Positions 10,111 through 19,479 of a stretch of DNA of 20,063 nucleotides are shown piece by piece. Source of the stretch: Guillardia theta CCMP2712 (taxonomy: Eukaryota; Cryptophyceae; Pyrenomonadales; Geminigeraceae); assembly GCF_000315625.1 (NCBI RefSeq), contig NW_005434670.1, forward strand, positions 535,991 through 556,053. Reading direction: 5' to 3'. The translations under genes and the position numbers were made by a program. Positions within the stretch are counted from its first letter, which is position 1. Every line of letters starts with the position of its first letter. The notes under the pieces were generated by a model. It worked only from the letters and a program-made list of their open reading frames with translations. It was not told where the DNA came from and did no database searches.

Positions 10111-12257
10111 TCAACTTGTCTCTGAGACGAACTGCGCGTACTCCGAGTCAATCCCTGGTTGACCTCTGCCTCCTTCTTGCCCGCCGGCCGGCGCTTGACC
10201 CCAGCCCTGCTCACCACCCGGTGCAGGAGGATAGCCATACCCCTGCTGGTACTGGTCATACCCGGGCATGGGTTGACCATAGTACTGCTGGTAGGGGTCC
10301 CCAGCTGGGGGAGGGTATCCAGCTGGAGGCGGAGCACCCCAAGGAGGCATGCCACCTGCAGCAAGTCAGCTCCATGAACGTGCAGGTCACGTGACGGCAA
10401 CCTGGAGGAGGAGCCCCCCATGGCGGAGCGGCAGCTGGAGGGGGAGTCAAAGAAGCAACAAGCCGACAAGATCTCTCTCACCTCCCCATGGCGGCGCACC
10501 ATAAGGCGCAGGAGCACCCGGCGGGGGCCCATAGCCTCCACCGCCACGACCAGCCCAAGGAGGTGCTCCAGGAGCACCACCGCCGCTGAAGCCGAGCGGA
10601 GCATTGGCGGGAGCTCCTTTCAGTCTCACTTGCAGCGTCTTGCCGTCTACTTGCATGCCGTTCATCGACTTGAAAGGTTTGTCAGTGCACCAACATGCGG
10701 ACGGGGAAACACAAAAAGACCTGGATGGCAGCGTAAGCATCGCCTGGCTTCGTGAAGTGAACAAAGCCAAAGTTTCTGCTCAGACCAGTGTTCTTGTCCT
10801 TGAGCACATTGCAGTTCACGATTTCACCGAATTGTTTGAACAGGTTGCGGAGGTCAAGGTCGTCATAGCTTGGTGGCAATCCTCCAACATATACATTAGT
10901 GTCCGAGATATCTCCACGCCCAGCTCCAGCTCCAGCACCACCTCCACCGCCTCCTGGCGGACCGTATGGAGATTGTCCTGCCTGTCCAGGTCCACCACCG
11001 GGAAGACCGTATGGATTGTCGCTTCGAGGAGGTTTGGGTCCAGAGCCCTTCCCTCCAAGCTCGTCCATGAACTGTGAATACTCATTATCCATCTCGCCGC
11101 CCTGATTGTCTCCTTCTCCGTGAATTCGTGACCAATCTCGCTGCATCTGTTGCTCCTGCTGATCAATGTTGAGCCTCCAAGGGGCATCCGCTGTTGCCCC
11201 ACTACCCAGGCCTGTCTGTTGCGTCCTAGCAAGCTGTCTCATTTCGTCCCTGTCGAACGTAAGGGTCAGCCGAGACAAGTAGAGAATGGCACCACTCACT
11301 TGAAGTAGTCCTGGTCGTCTCTCAAAGTTCCATTAATCAATGCCAACTCTCTGAGCTGCATACGCTTCCATTCATTCTCTGCATCTTCCTTGGGAGTCAA
11401 CAGCTCTGTAATGATCTTGCTAGCAGCGTCGACCTACATCGAAGTCAGGGCTGACATGGAACTGTGCGGGTCTTGTCACCTGCTCCTGAGTATCTCCGGT
11501 GATCAAGACGTGCAAGTCTTCGTCCTCAGAGGGATCATTGCCCTTGAATCCTTTTCTGCCGTCCTTGACTGAGCCCTTTCCGCGAATAACGATCCTTGCT
11601 CCAGTTTCTCTTTCTAACTTCTTCTGAGTGTTTCCACGAGGACCCAGGATGAGGCCGATGAATGGATAACCTGGGTACTCCTTAACAGGAATGTAGATCT
11701 TATTCGAAGCCTTGCTCATATTCGAGAACTTGAATTGTGTCATGTTGGGAGCATTGGGCTGTAATTTCATGAGCTTCTCAACAAGCGCCAACCTCTCTTT
11801 CTGCAGCGATTCTCTGAGGCGCATATCCCTGGTGTTCATACGCTTTCCCGTCCTGTCATAAACGGGCTCTGGCGAGGGAGATCTTCCTCCTTCGATCACA
11901 ATCCAATCTCCTTTGTTAGCGTCATATCTTTCGGCCATTTGCGCCGTCTCCAAGCTGTCAAACCACAAGTCAGCACCAGAACATCTCAGAGCACTGATGG
12001 CTTGTCTCATACTTAGGCATGGCAAGAAGCCTCTGAATCTCGTTCAATCTTTGCTGAACTTTGAGCTGGTCAGGATTCAATCCTGCCGCAGCTGACAACG
12101 CCGAAGACTGGAGAGAGATGGCAGGCGCTTCCTCCTTGGAACCCCACCTGCTCTTCTTCTTGGGAGCCCCCTCCTCCCCGGCATCGGACTTGCTCCCCCA
12201 CCTGCTTTTCCTCCTCGGCTCTCCGCTCTCAGAGCCACCGTTCTGGCTTGACGACAT
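10111..12257 (-). CDS. SF1: Splicing factor 1 / branch-point-binding protein with C-terminal RRM
   Basis: SF1/BBP recognises the intron branch point and works with U2AF in early spliceosome assembly. Exons on the minus strand: 12257-12013, 11954-11480, 11433-11300, 11249-10721, 10668-10482, 10434-10402, 10355-10111; 1848 nt, all phases closing, 615 aa. Order of parts: two ULM-like motifs (KSRWG, Trp20 and Trp38), a helix that in SF1 contacts U2AF (about 55-80), the SPSPEP phosphorylation motif (about 107), GKRMNTRD, the KH domain with the GPRGN loop (about 166-240), QUA2 ([16 protein letters not shown]), Gly-rich linker, RRM (about 402-480: [20 protein letters not shown]), then Pro/Gly-rich repeats with PPWGAPPP. 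The usual CCHC zinc knuckle is absent. KH plus RRM is the arrangement of plant-type SF1. ATG 12257 was chosen because family-like sequence begins there. A splice acceptor upstream (near 12345) suggests a leader intron. Confidence 0.93.
10402..10434 (-). other. 33-nt phase-symmetric exon of SF1
   Basis: Exon 6 of SF1 is 33 nt, in phase 1 on both sides, and encodes one [10 protein letters not shown] unit. Flanking introns are 10435-10481 (47 nt) and 10356-10401 (46 nt). The neighbouring exons end and begin with the same kind of PPWG unit. Skipping it would keep the frame and remove one repeat. Confidence 0.7.
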
Positions 12258-13375
12258 GTTCAGTTGTTCGACCTCTCCCTGGTTCGGTTTTGCACTGATC
12301 AAGTGCGTGTAGACGTTGGGCGGCGAGCAAACGGGTTCACTTCCTGCAACACAGGTCAAACGTGAGCAGCCCTGTGCGTTGTGAGGCGATCAGCATCGAA
12401 CGTTCATATCACTAACTTCATGCATGGCCCTACTGTACTCATGCTTCAAGTCCCTCTCCTCTTGTAGCCCCTCATCTACCCAGCAAGTAACTTCCCCCCG
12501 CCTTGCGCCCGGTGGCCCCGGAGCGCGGGCCTTTCATTGCCAGCGTTAGCCGCGCACATGGAACTCTGGAAACAAGTCGAAGACATGACGTTCATCTCAG
12601 ACTTCGCTCTTCATCTCCCTCCTCTCCTCTCCCCTCCCTCTCCTCCCTCCCTATCTTGGCTTCCATAGCGGATTCGCGGCGCGCGGCAGCAGGGTCTACT
12701 ACCACCCCACCCATCCATTTAGCAATCCATGGTCTAACCACTACCCCTATTTTTTCGACGAGAGCATGAAGGAGCATGTTACCTACCCCCCACCCATCCA
12801 CGAAGTGTTTGAGCCTATATGACCCACCCAACGTTTTCTTCACCCTATCTTAAGCCTATTTTTGGATCTCAAAATACCCCCTTCTTTATAGTATATTTAT
12901 GTGACTACCCCGTAGTAGATCAAATTTTCTTTCAGCACCTACCGGCTGAGAAATTGACCACCCCCCTACCCTTCTATTCCGCCTCCCGGATGTCCTCAAT
13001 GCTTTTTGTACCCCACGCACAAATCTCAGGCTGAACCCCCACCCCGCCTTTCCCCAGAGGCATGCGACTCAGGACCACTGCAAAGGCGCATAAGTACCCC
13101 TACATATTACTGATAACATGTTATATTATGGGGTAGGGGTAGGTACCCCTACCCCACCTCTCGTCATGATACGATTTCTGGAACTTTTGGAGTACGCAAG
13201 TTGGAAAGTTCTGAAACATCAAACTATCAGTCAACTCTGGTAGCAGATGATAATCACTTATTTTACTCAAATTGAACTTGGTACCTTCAAGTGTTATAAA
13301 TGACTGAAATTGTGTACAAGTTTCAAAATAATCTATTCAAATGATGATCTCAGTCATAGGGGGTGAGGGTGGTGC
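12258..13375. other. Spacer upstream of SF1, C-rich then AT-rich
   Basis: No gene is supported. The first 150-300 bp are the probable SF1 leader and promoter, with a CT-rich stretch at 12600-12660. About 12700-13160 has many TACCCC or ACCCCC strings, including a repeated CCCCACCCATCCA (12708 and 12789 areas). About 13160-13345 is AT-rich with a TTATAAAT string near 13294. The AT-rich part ends abruptly at a GC-rich palindromic block. Confidence 0.5.
13130..13155. repeat. Perfect 26-bp inverted repeat of GGGGTA / TACCCC
   Basis: The arms are two GGGGTA units and two TACCCC units, separated by GG. Arms are perfectly complementary over 12 bp. A separate TACCCCTAC lies 35 bp upstream. Confidence 0.9.
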
Positions 13376-13560
13376 AGTCCCGGGAAGAGCCAGGGCCGCC
13401 CTGACTCCCGGCCGGGAGGCTCGGCCCGGGCCGTGACACGCCGGTCTCAGTGCGGCCGGGCCCAGCCCGGCCGCACTGAGCCTGAGCGGCTCCGGGCCTG
13501 GCGTGCCGCTCAGCGAGTGGCACCGTACGGTCTGTCGGTCACTACCGTACGGTACGGTGA
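13376..13560. repeat. GC-rich cluster of palindromes and hairpins
   Basis: Direct reading finds CTCCCGGCCGGGAG (13405-13418), CGGCCCGGGCCG (13422-13433), a hairpin with 16-bp perfect arms CTCAGTGCGGCCGGGC around the loop CCA (13446-13480), a near-perfect GTGCCGCTC/GAGTGGCAC hairpin (about 13503-13523), and two copies of ACCGTACGGT (13522-13531, 13544-13553). The block is far more GC-rich than the AT-rich DNA to its left. No open frame in it looks like protein. Confidence 0.85.
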
Positions 13561-13867
13561 GCGGGGTCACTGAACTTGCACACGGTGCCCGCGATGCAGC
13601 CTTTTTCAACCGCTGCCTCCTTTTTCCTTGTTCTCTATCTCTGAGGCGGACTGTCTTCTGTTTGTCCCCTCCAGGTGAGTAAAACGTTTACAGTCGTCAG
13701 TTGACTCCTTGATGAAATATGGACATCATTGCGGCGGCGGCGGGAGATTCACATTGAAGGCCCGGGGAGGAGACTGACAGCGGCCCAGTAAGTGAGGCGT
13801 CATGGCAGGAGAGAGATAGCTAGATAGATAGATAGATAGCTAGAGAGACAGAGACAGAGACAGAGAC

Positions 13868-13948
<81 letters not shown>

Positions 13949-14157
13949 GCAGGAACGGATACCTGCCGAAGACTGTTAGCGGTGACTGACGGACTCTGCC
14001 AGTCCTCACTTGAACTGAAGGAGTCAAACGTACGGTGAGTGCTCGAAGGTGAGTGGCGGGGGCTGCCGTTGTATAAGGCCGATGTGATGATCATTCTTCG
14101 ATTGTCGACGGCCAACAGGGAAGAGCGTCTGTAAGGACTTGCTTACACGACCTCAGG
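13561..14157 (+). other. Probable 5' leader exon and leader intron of the cyclic-nucleotide-binding gene
   Basis: A CT-rich stretch (13590-13674) ends in CCAG|GTGAGT, a full-consensus donor at 13675. The start codon at 14158 follows an acceptor CGACCTCAG|G at 14156. A noncoding first exon and a roughly 480-nt leader intron are the simplest reading. Two more GTGAGT strings (about 14035, 14050) offer alternative donors. The interval carries the GATA/GACA array. Confidence 0.45.
13813..13948. repeat. GATA / GAGACA / GACA tetranucleotide array
   Basis: About six GATA units pass into several GAGACA units and then about 20 pure GACA units. The minus strand gives spurious poly Ser-Val-Cys-Leu open frames. 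Confidence 0.95.
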
Positions 14158-16080
14158 ATGAAGAAGTCGAGGGTTACTCCTTCCTCTCTTCGAAGCAGGA
14201 CGATGACGAGCGATGCCATTCTTGTAAGCTTCCATGGGTACATTCTCCCTGGTGGACCCTGAGACGTTGGACTCAACAGCTCAACCTCGACAACAAGCGT
14301 AAGGCTTCTGCAGCAGCCCGGTAACGAGCGGCTGGGCAGCCTTTACGGTTGAAAGCTTCTAACAGTTTGAGCAGGAAAGCATTCAACGAACTGTGAGAAC
14401 ACGGGAGGATGCGGAGAGGGTGGTGAGACTGGGAGCAGAGACGCCTCCTCCAACCAGCACGACGAGACTGCAGACGTCACGACGTCCTCCCTCGACTTCA
14501 GCTTCCATGGCCGCTCGCTCTCTGTCTCTGACTTCCGCGTGGAGGGGAGCAAGACGAAATCCCTTGCTCCTCCCTCGCAGTCAATTGCCCTGGGCCTTAG
14601 GTAGGAGATCTCAACGCAGCGCATGCGATGTAGTAGCGAGGAAGGAACTTTGTTTTGTGGGGGGGGGGAAGAGGGACGGAGGGAGTTTGCCGTGCTCTAC
14701 GGCTCCTGTCAGCTGCTATTTGCGCAGCGGGAAGAGGGAGGGATGACGGGAATGCTGCAGGTCCCAATCAGTTTTCGACATGGGGAAGGAGGAGGAGGAG
14801 GAGTTGGTGGGCAGAGAGACGTTCGTGGAGGAGATGATGAACTCGAGCAAGAGGATCGAGAGCCATCTGGACAAGCTCCAGGTGCTCAACAAGGAGTTCT
14901 GCATCCGGCCCATGACAACCAAGAGTAACGACGGTGAGCGGTGGAGGAGTGGGTGCAGCAGAGCGAGAGAGTTGGATGAAGGGAGGAAGGAGGTGGGATG
15001 GATTGGGTACGAGAGGAGGAGGGCATGGAGGTAGGAGGGGAAGAAAGAGGGAGGGAGGGAGGGAGGGAGGGAGGGAGGGAAGGGAAGGGAAGGAAGCGGG
15101 GGTTGAAAGGAGTAGGCTGGGGATAACACCTTTCTTCTTCTTCTTGTTTCAGGCCAGAAAAAGAAGGGACGGTTCTCATCTCAGGTTTACCTCCCTCACT
15201 CACCACCTCCTCCTTCCCCATTCCTCCTCTTCTCCCCCTGTTCCTCCTTCTCTTCATCCCTCCCTCCCCTCTCCATTTTCGCCTCCCTTTGCTGTCCCTC
15301 ACGCTAACCCCCTCGTCCTCCTCATCTTGTCATGTCAGGTGGACCCCTGGGTCTTTCAGCCGAAATGCCAGGCCTGTGTAAGAGAGGTCGCGTTCCTCCG
15401 CAAGCAGGTCCTGTACTACTGCTACTGCTGCTGTTGCTCCTCCCTTCCTCCTCCTCCTCCTCCTCCTCCTGTTCGTCATGCTGCTCGTTTCCGTCTCCTG
15501 GTCTTCCTCCTTTATGATCCCTTCATCCATATCCTTCCCTTTCCTCAGCTCTTGTGCTGGTTTTCGTTTCCTCTCCTTCCTGCCTTCCCTCTCCCTACCT
15601 CCCTGATGAATTCGCAGGGTGTGCTTGAGTCAGATATCCTGAAGAAGGACAGCAGGTGGATGGATGCAGAATTCACTTCCCTTTCTCTTCCTCCATAATC
15701 TCCCTCCTCTCTCCCTCCTCTCTCCCTCCTCTCTCCCTCCTCCCTCCCTCCTCCCCTCCCTCCTCCCTCCCTCCCCCTCTACTTTGTCCCTTCTTCGAAC
15801 ACCCCGCTCCTCCGTCCCCCTCCTCCCTCCGCTCTCTGCGGTGTTCCACTTTCCTCTCGCCCCCCTGCCCCTTCTCCGCCTTCCTCGTCCTCGGCTCTGT
15901 GCTGCCTTCCATGGTCTGGGCTGACCCCCAGCAGGTGCAGGAAGTGCAACGCGACGCTGCTGGAGCTGTCGAATCAGTTCGTCAAGATGATGAGGGTGGA
16001 GAACTTTCGCTACCTCCATGCAGTGATGAGGGTGAGGAGCAAGGGAGGGGAAGGGGAGGGAGAGGACGACCAGGTCTGGA

Positions 16081-16114
<34 letters not shown>

Positions 16115-16115
16115 T

Positions 16116-16152
<37 letters not shown>

Positions 16153-18528
16153 GGGAGCAGGAGCAGGAGCATAGCTTTTGAGGAAGAGACTTGCATCCTG
16201 ACATGGTGGATGATGCAGACGACTGAGAGTGAAGGAAGGCAAGAGGAAACGAAGACAGAAGGTTTGTCGTGTCCAGCAACCTGATCTCTGCTGTTTCTGA
16301 CCCTTCTTGTCCGCCCCCTCTCCCCCTCTTCTCCTCTGTCATTCTACTTTCCCCCTCCCCTTACTTTTTCTTCCCTTCCCTCTTCTTCTTTGTACAGCAT
16401 CACAGTAAGCGGGCCTCATCTCTCTGCCTTTCCCCTTCCTTCCCTCTCCCTCCTCCTTCCTCCCACCTCCCATCTGCTCCACAATGCCCGTCTTGCCCCC
16501 TCCTCTTTCCTCATCTCGTACAGGCAAGTGGAGGAGGAGGCGTTTGCGGGAAGGGAGGAAGTCGATCCGCTCGAGCACACTAGGAAGTTCCTCCGGGTCT
16601 GCTCGCAGCCGCTGCTTCCTATCTCACCACTCGGCAGTCGGAGCTCAGCAGGATAGATGGAGATGGAGCCCTTCATATCCCCTCCACCAGCAAGGTCCCT
16701 CCTCCTCTCCTCTTCTCCCCTTTCTCCCCTTCCTTCCTTCCTTCCTTCCGTCCTTGCCTCTCCCCCTCCTTCCCTCTCTCTCTCGCTCGCTTGCTCGCTC
16801 CCTCCCTCCCTCTCCTGCCGTACATCGTGATCTGCGTGCACTTCCAACCTTCTCATGACCCGTCGGCTCCTTCTCTCTCTCACCAGCTGCCCTCCGCACA
16901 GAGCGCTCCTTTTCTCCGCTCTTGCCTGGATGCCGTCGAGGACACGTTGAAACTGTACAGAAGTCAAGACGACGAGAAGACGCGGGTGAGGAAGATCTTG
17001 GAGGAAATTTTGAGCAGGACACCCTGGAAGGAGAGCGAGTGCTGCACCAGGGGCATCTGAAGAGAACAGGAGAGAGGAGAGAGGAGAGAGGAGAGAGGAG
17101 AGATGAGAGAGGAGAGAGGAGAGAGGAGAGAGGAGAGAGGAGAGAGGAGAGGAGAGAGGAGAGAGGAGAGAGGAGAGGAGAAGGGCAAGGAGAGCCGAAG
17201 GGAGGAGGAGGATGACGATGCTGCTGCAGGTAGCGCTGAGGAAGAGGTACCTCCTCTTCGAGAAGGCAATGCACCACTGGACCTATCGAGTCTCAGGTCA
17301 TCCCTTTCCTACTTGACCTCTCGGCTCCCGCTGCTCCTGCTCCTGCTCCTGCTGCTGATGCTGCTGATGCTGCTGCTGCTGCTGCTGCTGCTCCTGCTGC
17401 TCCTGCTGCTGCTGCTGCTGCTTCTGCTGCTGATGCTGCTGATGCTGCTGCTGCTGCTGCCGCCAGCGCCGCCTTTGATACTCCCGCCTCTCTGCCATCC
17501 CTGAATGTCCCATCCTCATCCTTCCTTAGTTCCTCTTTCTTCTGTTCAGCCTTGATGCGCAGGAAAAGCTTTCCGCAAGTGGAAGTTGGAGACAGGAGAC
17601 ATCCTCGAGCGAGTGAAAATGTGAGATGGGGGGGACAAGAGGAGGTTGGGTGTAGAAATGGAAGGAGCATGAGCAGATGGATAGGAAAGAGGGAGAGGAG
17701 GACATGGAAGAAGAGGCTAGGAAGTAGAGGGAGCTCAAAGAGGAGGAAGAGGAGGAGGGAGGGAGGGAGGGAGGGAGGGAGGGAGGTAGGAAGAATGACG
17801 AGTAGTCCAGGAGCCAACAGAGGAGGAAGAGCACTCAGCTTCAGTTGCCTCCTGCGGTCAATCAGCTTGTGCAGGGAGTAAACAAACCGATCGCTGTCCC
17901 AAAGGAGGAGAGAGGTACGGTCCCCTGCTCCCTGCTCCCTGCTCCCTGCTCCCTGCTCCTCCCTCCCTCCTCTCTCTTCCGTCTCCCTCCCTCCTCCTCT
18001 GCTCCCCCCTCTCTTCACTTCCTCTCCTCCCTCCCTCTCTCCCTCTGCCTGCTCACTGTTTGCTCATCTTTCACCTCCTCCTCCATCCTGGATTTCTCCT
18101 TCCTTCCTGCTGGAGATGCTCCGACCTGACAGGCTGACAGAAAAGAAGCTTTTGGAGAAGATGCAGAGGAAGGTAAAACATCGCGAGACCACCACCACCA
18201 CCTCCTCGTCCTCGTCCTCGTCCTCCTCGTCCTCGTCCTCGACTTCACTGTCATCTTCCTCATCCTCGTCCTCTCCTCGTCCTCCTAGTCCTCTTACACC
18301 AGCACCAGCACCAGCACCTCCTCCTGCTTCTCCTCCTCGTCTTCCTCCTCCTCATGCTCGTCCTTGTCCTTGTCCTTGTCCTTGTCCTTGTCCTTGTCCT
18401 TGTCCTTGTCCTCACCATCCTGATCACTGAACGTAGACTGAGAAAGAGGAGAAGATTCGGCAGAGCCTTGAGGTGAGGCCCATACTACCCGTTGCCTTCG
18501 CCTCTCTTCCATATCCCTCCTTGTCCTT

Positions 18529-18584
<56 letters not shown>

Positions 18585-19439
18585 TTTCTTTTCTTAATCT
18601 TGTTCCTCCCGTTCTCTCCCTCCCCTCCTCCTCTTCCTCCTCTTTCTCACTTTCATTCTCAACTTCTTTCAGGCGGCACGCCAACAGCGAGGAAAGCAGG
18701 TAGCTGAGAATTGAGGGAGGGGAGAGAGAAGGAGGAGGAGGAGGAGGAGGAGAAGCAGGGATAGGGGAGGAAGGGAAAAAGGGAAGGGAACGACTAAGGG
18801 GAGGATGAAGGATGGGAGGCAGGAGGAAGAGGATGAAGGGGGATGGGGGCGGGAGGAGGGGGAGGAGGATGAAGAGGAGGAGCAAGGAGCAAGGAGCGAG
18901 GAGAGGGAAGGGGAGGATTGGGGAAAGTTTCTCAGCAGCTCCTCCAGGCTCCCCAATATCTTTCAGACGTTCCTCACCCCAAGGAGAAACCTTCATCCAA
19001 CAACGGCGTGTCCAAGAGCACGCTAGTGGTGCGGATGCCATCAGTCTTTCCTCCCCCTTAACTCCTACCTATCCTTCCCTCTCCTCCTCCTCCTCCTCCT
19101 CCTCCTCCTCCTCCTCCTCCTCCTCCTCCTCCTCCTCCTTGATCACTCTCTTCTTATTCATCCTTCCCTCCTCCCTCGTCGTTCTTCCCATCTCTCTCCC
19201 ATCGCTCCTCTCCTCGATCTCTCCTGGTTGCACCTTCCTCCACCTCCCTGCGTCCTTCCACACGCTCCTCCTCTCATATCCCCCTACACCATCATCGCTC
19301 TCTCCTGCTTCCGCTGACTCATGCGAGCAGAGAATCATCCGCAACAGTCAGATCCTGAGCCAACTCGGCGACTCTGAGCTAGACAAGCTTGCGAAGTCTG
19401 TCAAGTTCATCAGGTCCACTCCTCCTTCTCGCCCCCAGT

Positions 19440-19479
<40 letters not shown>

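Noticed and set aside
15630-16196. Minus-strand Leu-rich open frame resembling a membrane protein
   Set aside because: Poly-Leu is the complement of the GGAGCA repeat; the rest is translated CT-rich intron.
17066-17180. CRISPR-like tandem repetition
   Set aside because: The units are 7 nt with no spacers, in a eukaryotic intron. It is a simple tandem repeat.
17823-17914. Possible extra exon between 17620 and 18133
   Set aside because: Splice sites are weak and the phases do not close with a single choice. Joining 17620 directly to 18133 is in phase and gives a continuous coiled coil.
17293-18018. 241-residue minus-strand open frame with poly-Ala/poly-Gln
   Set aside because: The composition comes from the CTG repeat and purine tracts in introns of the plus-strand gene. 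No domain-like sequence.
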